From positions 12,593,631 through 12,657,630 of the forward strand of contig CM053802.1 of assembly GCA_028671895.1 (NCBI GenBank): 64,000 nt of DNA, read 5' to 3'. The notes under the pieces were generated by a model. That model was not told the DNA's origin, ran no database searches, and worked only from the letters and a program-made list of their open reading frames with translations. The stretch is from Oenanthe sinensis (taxonomy: Eukaryota > Streptophyta > Magnoliopsida > Apiales > Apiaceae). Both the position numbers and the translations under genes were made by a program. Below are positions 12,623-25,288 of this stretch, piece by piece. Position 1 is the first letter of the stretch; the number at the start of each line of letters is the position of its first letter.

Positions 12623-15600
12623 ATGAAACGAACATTGCATTCTTACTTTAATAAAACTTCTGAAAGTCAAAATGTTCAAGTAGCAGAACCTCTTCCTCCT
12701 GTTCAAACAGCTCCTACTGTCCAAACAACTCCTCCAGTTGAAACAACTCATTTGATCAATACAAGTGAGATTAACCTATCTAATTTAGAACGTGATCCGG
12801 GATTGAGACTACAAATGTTTGAATATGGTGTAAATCAACGTGATGAGATTCGACGAGCATATATTATGTTGGGGCCTTATCAACCAAAACCTCCATTGGG
12901 TAAATCTTTTAAAATTACTAAAGGTAGACGATTTGTGACTTCGTGGTACAAGTTGTTTCCCGATTGGTTGGAATATTCTCCAAGTAAGGATTGTGAATTT
13001 TGTCTTCCTTGTTTCCTATTTTGTAATCCCAGTCAACGTTCAGGATCAACGGCTTTTATTATTGAAGGATTTCGAGCATGGAAGAAAGTTCATGATGGTA
13101 AAAAATGTGCATTCTTAGTTCATGTTGGAAATTCCAATTCTCCTCATCGGTTGGCCATTCAACGTTGTCGTGATCTTTCGAAGCCATCACAACATCTTGT
13201 GCGGGTTGTTGAAAAGCAAAATTTACAACAAATTGCAAACAACCGTTTACGCTTAAAAACCTCAATTAATGCAGTTAGGTGGCTAACTTTTCAAGGGTGT
13301 GCATTTAGAGGTAATGATGAGAGTCTACATTCTAAGAACCGCGGTAACTTTCTTCGAATGTTAGAGATTCTAGCATCTTACAATAAAGATGTCAATGATG
13401 TTGTCTTACAAAATGCTCCCAAGAATGCTTCTTATACTTCTCCATAAATTTAAAAAGAAATCATCTCTATCTTTGCAAGTAAAGTACAAGGTGCAATTCT
13501 TAGCGAGATTGGAGATGCAAAGTATTGTATCATTATTGATGAAGCTCGAGATGAAGCAAAAAGAGAACAAATGTCCATTGTTATACGATTTGTGGACAAG
13601 TTTGGCTTTGTTCAAGAGCGTTTCTTTGCAATTATTCATGTGCTAGATACCGCATCATCTACTCTAAAGAATGAAATATGCAAAGTCCTTCTCCAACATA
13701 ATCTTAATATACAACATATCTGTGGTCAAGGATATGATGGTGCTAGCAATATGCGTGGGGAGTGGAATGGGTTACAAGCATTATTCTTAAAGGAATGTCC
13801 ATTTGCATATTATATTCATTGTCTTGCACATCGTCTCCAATTAACATTAGTGGCGGCATCCAAAGTTGTTGTACCGGTTTATGAATTCTTTGAACAAGTG
13901 AATTCCATTATTAATATTGCTAGCTCATCATGCAAAAGAAGTGACTTATTGAAAAGCACACAAGCAAGTGAGTTATAAAGTTTGATTAATAGTGGTGAGA
14001 TTGAGACCGGTAGAGGTTTAAACCAAATTGGATCCCTACAAAGGCCCGCCGATACTCGTGTTGGTGTAGGTGCCCTAGAGACAATACAATGTTTATTTTG
14101 ATAAACATTTATGTCAATTGATTATTCAATAAACGTATTTATTATGACTTTAATTACTGCGATATATTTGTTGGCATAATAAATGTCCTTAGAATCATGA
14201 TACACATTGTATAGTTTAGTACATGACTTGAACTTGAGATTATATAATATATCATATTCTTAAATGTCCCTAGTCGAGTATTATTATTATAGGACAATAA
14301 TAATATAGAAATAGACTAGTATGTTGTTTGACTGATAACCACATCTCATTGGTTATAAGTATGGAGATACTAAAGTCAATACATAGGTACATGTAGGAGT
14401 ACATGATATTGGACAGACTCACAGTGAGATTCTTCATGTTTAATAAAGTCATAAGAAAGACTCACAGTGATAATGGTGTAATGATCCTTTGACTTGAGAT
14501 CATTATATTTCTATACGAGGATTAATATACTTTGACTACATTAAAAGTTACCTTTGACCGGGTGATGATAAAAGTGGACATCGGGTATATCATGAGTCGT
14601 ATGAGAAATATGAATGATAGATAAAGGATTTAACCCTCCTATAATTAGGAGAGATATTATTGGTCTCTTGATTGAGTGAGACTATAAAATGCATGGCCGT
14701 GCTCAAATAATGATTTGTTTTAATAGTCTACTCATGGATCAAGTAAACCCTGATTAATGTTTCAGTGTAATATAATCCCTTTAACCATATATATTATTTT
14801 CGAAGACCAGTCCTATTCAGAAATCATCAATTTCTGAACTACAGATCATATCTGTTGGCCTTTTTCCCCACTGCAATTTATACAGTTTCAGAAGCATGTA
14901 TCATATACATACTTATCATATCCCAGTTAACAAATCATGTCCAACACAATATGTCCACCAGTTTATATCACTATACAAACTGACCCTCATGCATAATATA
15001 CAAATCGCAATAAGGCATATAAATCATTCATGGCAAATCATTAACATGCTAGTATCATCAACCATGTACTCATTATACGAATAACCAGATACTCATCATA
15101 TAACAGTTTTTAATCATACATATCATGTCATGGCAGAAGCATAGCAGTCTCATAACAGGCATGGCAGTAGCATAGCAGAAGCATGACAGTCACCAAAACA
15201 GGCATGTATGCATCAAATACATAAAACACGTAACCAAATCAGTCCCTTATACACGTAGCTATGATGCCATTGTTGGGTTCCGAATCATGATTTAATTATT
15301 ATTTAATTGGGTAGCAATGATGTATTACTAGATACCGCTCATTGTTTATAATTTTATTGGAGAATAAAATTATTGCTAATTAAATAATAGCCTATAGGGT
15401 CACACACATAGAGTACTTAAAGGAATAATTAATTTAAATTATAGATTTAAATTAATTGATGATTATTTGAATTTTATTATATTAATTAAGTGAGACTTAA
15501 TTAATTGAAATAATATAAATTCGAATTTGAATTCTGCCATTAATAATTAAGTGTGACTTAGTTATTAATTAAATAATAATATTCGGTTTTATTATTTAAT

Positions 15601-17030
15601 CCTAAACCTACATGGGTTAGGCTTTGCTGTTATGGGTTGCTATTATGAGCCTATTAACCAACCATTATAAATAGATAATGTAGGGTTAATAAGGATTAAG
15701 TTTTTAAGAAAAAACGAACCCTAGCAGCAGCAAAGGCAGAGAGAAAAGGCAGAGGCAGAATTCGAAATCATCAAAGGAGGCTAGTACATCCATTCCGTAA
15801 TCAAGATCGTGAGACGTTCTTGAAGGTGCTCGTGTGGATACCATAGAGGTGTTTTCGAGAGGAAGACACAAGTCGTGAAAGCTAGGATCTCCGTTGAGTT
15901 CGTGAAAGTCAAGACCAGGTAAAGGTATGATTCCGTTTCACAATAATCAGTCCGCTTATACATGATCCTGCGTTTAGGGTTCCGAAATTTTCGTTATATT
16001 TACGTTTAGTCCGCTGCGTTTTATGCCTCGGAACCCAACAACTCGATGGAGCTCACACTTGAATTCTATACGAAGCTTAATGAAGATGTACAATGCAACT
16101 TTACATGTTCTAAAATGTGTTATCAATGGCCCCGGTAATTACATTCAACATGCTGAGTCTAACAAAGCTTATGATTTATTGACATCTTACTTTGTTTTTG
16201 TTCTACATCTTATGAAAGAAGTCATGGAGATAACAGATGATCTTTGTCAAGCATTGCAACGAAAGTCACAAGATATCTTGAATGTTTTGAGTCTAGTTTC
16301 AACAACAAAATCACTTATCCAACAATTACGAGAAGAAGGATGTGACTCCTTATTTGAAAAAGTGCAATCATTTTGTGAAAAACATGAGATAGAAATTCCT
16401 AACATGAATGATCCTTATCGGGCCGGTAGAGGACGAGATCGAGTTTCTATTACATTTGAGCACCACTTTCGTGTAAATATATTTAATGCCACAATTGATT
16501 CTCAATTGACCGAGTTAAATTTTAGATTTAATGAGAAGGTTGTGGAATTACTTGTGTTAAGCTCATCTTTAGATCCGAGAGATTGTTTTAGTGCATTCGA
16601 TGTTGAAGCCATTTGCAAGTTAGCTTCTTCTTATTATCCAGAGGATTTTTTGGAACAAGAGAAGCTGCATTTAAAATTCCAGTTAGAACACTATGCACTT
16701 GATGTTCGTCAACATTCTGAGTTCCAAAATTTGACAACACTTTCGAAGTTGTGCCAAGTGCTAGCTAAAACAAAAAAGTCAACAATATATCCACTCGTTG
16801 ATCGTTTGATTCGTTTAGTGTTAACTTTACCTATATCAACGGCAACAACGGAACGTGCTTTTTCAGCAATGAAATTTGTCAAGAACAAGTTACGCAACAA
16901 AATGGAAGATGATTTTCTAGAAGATTACTTGATTGTGTATATTGAGAAAGACATTGCTGAAAAAATTGACAATGATTCGATCATTGATGCATTTTATAAG
17001 ATGAAAAGTCGCTGTTTAGCGCTAGAATAG
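12623..17030 (+). pseudogene. hAT transposase (TTF-type zinc finger, ZMYM1-like), broken
   Basis: This transposase family carries an N-terminal TTF-type zinc finger and a C-terminal hAT dimerisation domain. The reading frame starts at MKRTLHSYF (12623), the usual start for this group; an upstream ATG at 12560 is also in frame. The zinc-finger region includes SWYKLFPDWLEYSP and CEFCLPCFLFC. The catalytic core includes CIIIDEARDEAKREQM and CGQGYDGASNMRG. The dimerisation region includes ISTATTERAFSAMKFVKNKL. It is interrupted by two in-frame TAA codons near 13446 and 13452, another TAA near 13976, and the LTR insertion at 14059-16040, which splits an ADTRWSSH motif. The second half (16041-17030) is open to its stop. 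No functional transposase can be read from it. Confidence 0.85.
14059..16040 (+). mobile_element. Ty1/copia LTR insertion (probably a solo LTR) inside the hAT transposase
   Basis: The insert begins TGTTGGTG and ends GGAACCCAACA, the TG...CA ends of an LTR. It is flanked on both sides by ACTCG (14054-14058 and 16041-16045), a perfect 5-bp target duplication; removing one copy restores the transposase frame. The start (GTGCCCTAGAGACAATAC) resembles long BARE/Angela-type copia LTRs, and a TATAAATAG box lies near 15666 on the plus strand, so I read it as one long LTR. An internal TGTTGGGTTCCG at 15271 is the exact reverse complement of the last 12 bases of the insert, so a 770-bp LTR plus other copia sequence is a possible alternative. 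No polyprotein ORF is present. Confidence 0.7.
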
Positions 17031-17261
17031 TGTATATATATTAGTCTAGTTTTTGCGACATATAAGGGAGCAGAAGCATTTTTGTAACTTTTACATAGTC
17101 TGTAAACACTATGTGCTTCATGTTAATGTTGCCTGTTACTTTTATTGTTATTGATGCCCCCTGCCCCAATGATCTTTTTGAGTATATATAATGGAATATT
17201 TTGATGATATTTATTGCTTTAGCCTCGCCCCTACAAGTTCAGTTTTCTAGCTCCGTCCCTG

Positions 17262-17955
17262 ATAATACGCATAAAATTTTTAAAATAGACTAGCAAAAAG
17301 AATCTAAAGGAGCATGTAACTCAAAGAATGTTTTAGCTTGTCCTTTTGCATACCGGTTCTCAAAGTCTAATCTCTTGCACTCGAGCGAGCAAAAATGAAA
17401 CTATGTTTGTTATATGTGATGTGATCATTTATTCTGGTACCATCTAAATTTGCATGCATATTCATCACCACATTGCTAAATAATTCCGGATTAATACTAG
17501 TACTTACTGACCCACAAGATTGGTGCTGACCTTTTGCATCATTCATTGCATCTATAGCTTTGAGCCTTCAATAGCAATCGAATACCAAGAGCCCTGAAGA
17601 AGTAGCTCACTCACTCACTCACTGGGGAAAGCATAGCCACTACACTGTACATAAATTGCATTGAACTTCGTATTATTAAAAGTGAAGCTCAGGGATAGAG
17701 GCAGTTCTCCTACCAAGTTAAGGTTCTAGGATAGTTTGTAATCTAACATGATATGCCAGTAATCCACTCACGAACAACCATCATAGTGGTCCACTTGTTC
17801 GAGTCCAAAACCACAACTTTTGAGTAAAAGAGATCGAGTATTATAATCCGGCTTATATGTTACGGGTTAACCTGTATATTACAGTCCTATTATATCTAAA
17901 AAGGAACAATGAATGTAGTATATGGTAGATTAAAAGCCAGGGATGAAAGACAAAA
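17262..17955. other. Spacer between the hAT element and CTF7
   Basis: No coding region is seen. A short (ACTC)n run lies near 17605-17622. The part nearest 17955 should hold the 3' UTR of the CTF7 gene. Confidence 0.4.
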
Positions 17956-20535
17956 CTAATCCATATCAGTACAAGCCCTGTAGACCAAAAATGAAACAGT
18001 GCCTGAATAAGTAGAAGCCAGTGCCTTTCCAGCTGAGGTGGGCTGTGAGAATGCCAATTGAGATTTTTCTAGGATTAAACCTGGACAAAAGCTTTTCCTG
18101 CATTAAGATTTGAGATCGTTATAGCAATTGGAGCTGTTAAACAAAAGCTGTATCGGCAAGAATAGGCAGAACAAGTTCAATCTATCAATCATCATCTAAC
18201 CTTGGATTAGCTTTACAGTATTACTATATCAGGGACTGTATTTTATACGTAACAGCTTGTCCTAAGCCAGGTCTAAAACTTGTGGAAAATCTATGAAAGT
18301 TGAACAAAGTTTGCTATGCTTCTTGTCAATTTTAAAGCTTCTAATTAGAGAATGCAGCAATTGCTTCAGTGTATTTTGATTCAGTTTCACTCGTTCATTG
18401 GATATCATTGGATGAAGTGATTGGCCAACACAAATATTCGTCTACATTACCACCTAATATATCCCTGACCTAATGACTTCTGACATTTCAGAGGCTTGTT
18501 ATCTGTCATATGATTCTAGCCCCTGAAACCATAGAACACAATAACCAGACTAGAACTGTTTCAGTTTAATCATTAAACAAGGATTTGACTGTTGATCATA
18601 AAACATGTTTTTGTTGCTTAATCTGTCAATGCTATACAGAACTAAATTGCATCTGCAACATCATAGTCAAGAATTGGTACAGTTTGTGATTGTTTAGCAT
18701 ATATGGCAATAGATTTGGTTTTCTGTTACTAGTGGATGCAGCTCTTTCCAGCATACCTTATCCAACTTTTAGTTAAAAGTAATTCAAATGCAGCCACATA
18801 AATTGAAAAGGAAGGTATACAAAAGACTTTAAAATCAAACTTAACAGGCAAAATTCTTGAAATACCTTGCAACATCCAGCAAAAGGGTGGCAATGTGTTT
18901 TCTTCTGTTCGCAGGAGCAACCCAAATGGCTCTAATGCCACACACACCAGGCACAGCTTCCTCTTCGCACAAAATAGCCCCACTGAAGCTGTCATCGGAT
19001 ACCTGAGAAATTTGAGCTGATGAAACACTTTTCACCCTCTCTCTCCAAAACCTCACACCACCAAATTGCAGCAGCTTATTAGAGCCTGATCTTGTTTTCT
19101 TGGTACTTTTACTGCTCGAAGTTGCATCTACTGCATTACATATAATCCTATAAGCCTTTTTTATTGGTTGAGCTACTAAACAGCCAGAAATTCTGTTGGA
19201 GGAAATATATAGGTAGACCTGCAGCATGCAAAAGTAAAGTCTAGTGAACTTGCAGAGAATACAAATTCTGAAATGTAGAATTGCCAATACACGGGATTCA
19301 AATTGATGGCTCATGAAAGTGAGTGGAGCAAAATGATTTTAATGATACAGAAGTAAGAGAAGCTTCTTTGTTTTAGAAATGAGGCAGGACTTGTATAATC
19401 TGCAGCATTTTGAGATTTCAAAAACTCTGAATACCTTACAATCCTTGTTGTATATCCAGCCCTCACCAAGCTCCATCTCCATCATTTTTACAACCTCTTG
19501 AACCTGCCATGCATAGAAGTATCAATTATATCCGAAATAACTGATGATACAAACATACATCCACATAAAAACTATACTACCTAATAAGAGATACAAGGAA
19601 AAAATGTAATAAACACATTAACACAAATATTATATCAAAATTTAGTTTTCTACCTTTTTCCACTGAGCAGGAGGATCACTGTCCAACAATAACAGAATGC
19701 GCCCATCTTCTGTTACATGGATAACCCTTTCATTACGCCGACCCTTTTGACATGAGGTACCAATTAAATCAATGAGGCATCAAAGTAAGCCAACAAGCCA
19801 ACAAGATAAAATCTAGGTACCTTAAACTGAATCCCATGTGTATAAGTTTTGTGAAAGGACTTGTGAACCTTCTCATCCTCTTCATCGCCAGTAGCATACT
19901 TGAACCCACAAGTACTACATGTATGCAATAGAAAATCAGATTGACCCAACTCCAAATGGAACTGTGCGTAGTTTCTTTTCTTAGATAGAACTTTCGAAGA
20001 CTTGGCCAGAACCAATTTCGACATAGAATCCCCTGAATTAGAATTCCATAATCCTCCTCCCATCAAACTACCATCATTTCCACTGACATTCAAAAAACAA
20101 AATTTAAACCATCATGATCTTCTTATACAAAACCCCCAAATGATCTTTACAGCACACAAATTCCTTGATTTAACAAAATGGGTAATCAATAACACAAATA
20201 AATAATTGAAAGACTTTCTAAAATCCACATACCCAGAATTTATAAAACAAATAAAGCCAAGCTCGTTTTGAAGCTAATAGTAATTTTCAATTACAGAGAT
20301 TTAAATACTCAATATCCGGTGCACAAGTACAAATTCAATCTCAATCTATAAAAAAATACGAGTAATACCTATCTAAATTTGGCGGTCTGCGTTTGTATTT
20401 GACAGTAATTTCATGTTGTTGGGTGTGTTTATCCTCGAATATATCGTCGACAAGGGGATCTGAATCATGGGTTTTGGGTTTAGAAGATGAACAAGAACAA
20501 GAAGGTTTAAAAAAAGAACTGATCTTTGATTGCAT
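17956..20535 (-). CDS. CTF7: Cohesin acetyltransferase CTF7/ECO1, 6 exons
   Basis: ECO1/CTF7 acetylates the SMC3 subunit of cohesin during S phase and so establishes sister-chromatid cohesion in the nucleus. Exons on the minus strand, 5' to 3': 20369-20535, 19821-20082, 19654-19743, 19435-19503, 18866-19218, 17956-18097. All junctions are GT-AG and the frame is kept, giving 360 residues. The protein starts MQSKISSFFKP, like Arabidopsis CTF7, a PIP-box-like motif. The C2H2 finger is complete: Cys111, Cys114, His129, His133, following RNYAQFHLELGQSDF. The acetyltransferase part contains CGIRAIWVAP and the acetyl-CoA loop NRRKHIAT (residues 300-307). The last exon gives SFCPGLILEKSQLAFSQPTS. I take the ATG at 20535 as the start. 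The family assignment is very strong. Confidence 0.95.
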
Positions 20536-23500
20536 TATCAAACACCGTTACATCTAATTATCCACTACTACTAGGGTTTCTTGGGTGATTTCTTATTCTA
20601 ACTTCTACTGTAAACAAATACTCAAAATCAATTTCTATGAGTTTCCCGCGTTTTTATCCAGCTCAAATGTTTCTCTTTCCCGCCAACTAGTTTCTTCCTT
20701 TTCAAATGGGTCATTTCTCGTTTCTTTTTGTGCATTATGTTTATTTTTTTGATGACAATTCGGGCAATTTTAAAATTATTATAGGTAAACAATATGAAAT
20801 TTAGTGTTTGTTTAGAGTACATGAATACTAAAAGTATATAATATGAAATTTAAGTGTTTATTTGGAGTACATGAATTTATAAACAAAATTAATATAATAT
20901 TATTTAATATGTATAAATTAATTAATTAATTATTAATATTTAAAATATAATTTTATATTTTATATTTTGCATTTCAATTTTTTCATATTATATTCATATT
21001 TAAATTACACTTGCACAATAATATACAAAACCTGGTGATGCCGATATATAAGAAAGAGGGACTTTAAATCAAATAATAATAATAAATTTAACTAGAGCTC
21101 GTCCAAAGTATGGGTTGCATATTGGTTCATAAAATTATTATCTAATAAATTTAAATATAGTCTACATTTTCGTCAAAAATTAACTCGTGCATGTCAAACA
21201 ATTTTTCATTTATATTAATTCTTATAATTAATGAGATTGCGAATATCGCCAAAATTATGTGCACTTAAATAATTTTTATAATATTGAAAGTAATTTTTCA
21301 AATTGTTAACATTTAAAATAATTAATTTACAAAATATGAACATGTGTATTGTTTTACACTTATGAATATGATACTTAAAAATATTTGGGTACAGTTGAAT
21401 TTCAATAAAATAATAATCGATAATATAATAATTTTGTTAAAATAATATTTTTTTCCAACATAAAGAAGACGGTGTATTTTACTCTAGATAAAATAATAAA
21501 TTTGATAAAATAATTTTTTTTCTTAGCTCCCAAAGTTATTATTTTAAGAGTAATGTTACGTGTACAAAATGAGTACAAAAAATTGTTCCCAAATGATGTG
21601 ACATAAGTAACGTGTCAATTAGAAATTTTAATTGGTGAGATTTGTGCAAATACATTCGGTCCATTACATAGAATTACAATCAATCATAATCTGTCATAGA
21701 GTATTTGGAAACTATTTTTGTACACCATTTTTATAGCTTATTTTACTGTTACAAGAATATTATACAAAAATGAGCAAAAACCTGTCTTTTTTTGAAAAAC
21801 TTGAAGAAAAGTCCTTTCATTAGAAGAAAGAGCCTCCTACCAATATGAAAAAAGAAAGTGGATTGAAATCTGCACACCGATTCTTATTTTTGCAAATTTT
21901 TGTTGAACATTAAAATGGCGTCGGTTCATAAGAGATATAATTTAACTAGCATTACTCTTATTTTAAAGAAATTTAACTCAGGTTTATATATCTAGTTGAA
22001 GTTTAAACCCCAATTATAATATATTAGACCTTGAAATAAAAATCATTATAACATATGAAATCATTGAAAATCTCTGTGATAATGATAATCATATTATAAG
22101 AAAATGCTTGATAAAAATTCGATGGCCTCCCCAACATTGACAAATAATTTATACTTTAAATCTACACAACCATATTAAAAGTAAGAAAAATATGACAGTA
22201 CAGTTTTTCGTACATGTGATAATAATTTATTAAGTAAATAATTATATATAACTTTTAAAATCCATCATATATCATGACATATGATTAATCTCATGTACGC
22301 ATATTTATATTAATTAATTAAAATAATTATAAAATATTAATTTTTAAAATATAACCATTTTATATAATATATTTAGAAAATAAAATTTTACTTAGTTTTA
22401 TTAAAATTAAAATTATATAAGTATATTCATGTACAATAAATTATTAAAATTTCAATTTAATATTCTAAATTTACTCAATATTATTAAATTTTTATTTTTA
22501 TTAAAAAATATTGTTTAAAATATGAGCATTTTTAAATTATAACCCATCATTATACCAATTATATTATATTATATTGAGTTTGATGTTTCATAGGGTGACT
22601 TCACGAGATTACCTGAGGTTAAAACAAAATTGAACTATAATAAAAAGATATTTATGTGAATATAAGAGTGGGTGAGATAATATTTATAAAATTGTAAACT
22701 TAGTTTTGTACTAAAATTGAACTTAACCATAATGAGAACAGGTCATCTTTAAAAGAAGTTTTCTCTATTATATTAGCTAATTATTTTATTTAAAAAATAT
22801 TAAAAATTTTAATTATAGCTAACCATGAGATTAATATTCTAGAAAATGATTTTATATAACTACCCAAAGTTAAACCAAACAAAACAACCCATGAGCTATA
22901 TTTTTGTGAATAGAAGGGTGCAATCTATTATTACAAAAATTTCACTCTATTATTTATATCAAATGCCAACAATCCTAACCATTATAACTATATTATATTA
23001 TATTAGCCAATTATTTTATTTAAAATTCCAATAAAATATTATTTTTAAATATAACTAACAATTATAAATAAATGCAATGAAGTACAACCGACCTTAATGA
23101 ATCATATTTTAACTAATCATTTTGATATGTTATTGGAAATGCTATTAGATAATATAACTTGTTTTTTATTACATATAGATATGTGCTCCTTTCCGATATT
23201 GTGTTATAACTCATAACATCTAATACAATTTTTCATGCTTTGAAACTTGTGAATGTGATCTTCTCTATTCATTTTAAAATGCTTAAAAAATGCAACTTTT
23301 TCAAATAATTATTTACACAAATTGATTATCATATACACACTCAATTTGAACAATTTTCTTTAAGATGTTATATGAACCGCTAAAACTACCCTTATCTCAA
23401 AATTTTACTGCTTAAACTACCCAACCGACCTTAATTGAATACAGTACTAATCTTCTGCAACAATAAACTGAAACCCTAGGTTTTACTCGGAACCAGGAAA

Positions 23501-25288
23501 AACAAGACGATGATAAAACACACAACACAGTTACACACAGAGAGAGCGATGACTCCCTAAGTTTGTTTCATTTTTTCTGTTAAAGACTTAAAGTTATCTT
23601 GTTGCTTGGCCCCCAATTTTTAGACACACAGTTGGGTCGCGTTATTTTTATACTGTTACTGTTTCACGCGGTTAGTACTGTTAGTAGTTCCCTTCTTCCT
23701 TTATTATTATTTTATTTATTTACGAAAATTATAATGTGTTATTGTGTAACAAATTTAATTTGAAGTTTTAGAAGTTGCATTTCTTAAAAAATAATTAATT
23801 AGATGTATATTTGCAGAATTTCCAGTCAGTACACATCTTAAAGTAATTTAACTGTATATTTAAAATTATTACTTTTACTATTTTTCTATACATAAAGAAT
23901 ATTATAATCTTAAAATGATTAAAAATAGTGTTTTTTGTATCAACTATAGATATTATTTTTGATAAATAAGTGTATTTCGTATATAATATTATCAACAAAA
24001 TTGTTATTAAAAATTAATGTAATATATTATTCAAAAGTTAAAATTAAATAAAAGTTATTTTATTTTAAAAATTATATGACTCAAAATATGAAGCTACATA
24101 AATAATATAAATTATTATATTTTAATCAAAAATTAAGATCAAAGTAATAAATACATATAATCCAAGATGAGAGATACCAATAATTGTACGAGAGAGGTCG
24201 AATTCAATTTTTAATTAATTTATCTTTTCCTTGAATTTAACAATCAATTGCAATAAAAATATGACAAATATAAAAAAATAAGTTAAAAACTAGTGATCAT
24301 GAAAACTAAATTGAGCATAAAATAATTTGTGATGGAGCTATGAAAATATGTAATATAAACAAGTTGTACGAAGGAGAAAGATGTACAAAAGTGTTATGGA
24401 TAGTAGGACAATAAATGTGGGAAATTTTTAGAGTTTTAGTTTAAATAGTAAAATTATTTTTGCTATATGTTATTAAATACAAGATAAGATGGTTACCATA
24501 CTGGTGATTGGTGAATCGAAATTTAAAACAAAATTGCTTGAATTGATTTCTATTAACATAAATTAAAAAGTACACCATACATCCATACTGCTGACATGGA
24601 TTCAAAATTTTGACACTCCAAAATTGACCTCCATTAGAAGTTGAATAATTTAAATAATGAACAACCACTTTACCAGGTATAGATGACAAGACGTACTATA
24701 TCCTTTCAGCTACATGCATCCACCATGTTAATCTGTAATACCTATTTTACTGTTACATTATAGGGTACAAAACAACCCAAATTCAGGTAACATATACTCC
24801 CTCCGTCTCTTATTACTTTTCCTGTTAATCATGTGCACGCTTGCCAACACACACTTTTTGATCGTTAATATCTTTAATTTCGTATTAGTATTAAATATAA
24901 AAAATTTACTGTATTAAAGTACTCACAAATACGAATCAAACAAAATCACTCATGACTATATTTTGTCTTATAAATTATGTGTAAATTAGTAGTCAATCGC
25001 TTATAATGAACAGTACAAAAAGTCAAAACAGGAAAAGTATAACGAGACGGAGGGAGCAGTATTTTCCCTCATAGTTTGCTCGTAAAGCAATTTCAAGCTT
25101 AAAAAATATATCAACAGGTTTATTTCTCTCACAAGAGGTAAAACTGAAAGAATTGAATGCTAATAACTTGCATTTCTTCCTTCTTCATGTTGGACCTGAC
25201 TATTCCACTCCAAAGAAATTATGTTATTTGAGTGAAATTATATAGTATTGGTCAGCAGAAAGAAGCATTATATAGGTCATCAACACTG
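20536..25288. other. Long AT-rich intergenic spacer
   Basis: The segment next to 20535 should carry the CTF7 promoter and 5' UTR. The rest is very AT-rich with many stops. Apart from the Stowaway MITE at 24797-25059 I recognise no gene or element; the short ORFs here show no family features. Confidence 0.5.
24797..25059. mobile_element. Stowaway-type MITE (Tc1/mariner)
   Basis: The left end CTCCCTCCGTCTC and the inverted right end GAGACGGAGGGAG face each other, and the match continues inward (ACTTTTCCTGT on the left, ACAGGAAAAGT on the right). TA flanks both ends. This is the classic Stowaway pattern: non-coding, about 263 bp. Confidence 0.85.

Larger units (their letters stand above)
11861..17261 (+). 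mobile_element. hAT DNA transposon with ZMYM1-like transposase, interrupted by a copia LTR
   Basis: The left end CAGGGACGGAG (11861-11871) is repeated in inverse orientation at the right end, CTCCGTCCCTG (17251-17261). A further AGGGGCG lies a few bases inside both ends. CAGGG termini are usual for hAT elements. The transposase ORF lies between the ends on the plus strand. The 8-bp flanks (ATCTTTTC on the left, ATAATACG on the right) do not match well, so the hAT target duplication is lost or the ends have been shifted. The span includes the 1982-bp LTR insertion; without it the element would be about 3.4 kb. Confidence 0.75.

Noticed and set aside
13059..13639. Minus-strand ORFs within the hAT transposase
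   Set aside because: They overlap clear transposase motifs on plus and carry no motifs of their own.
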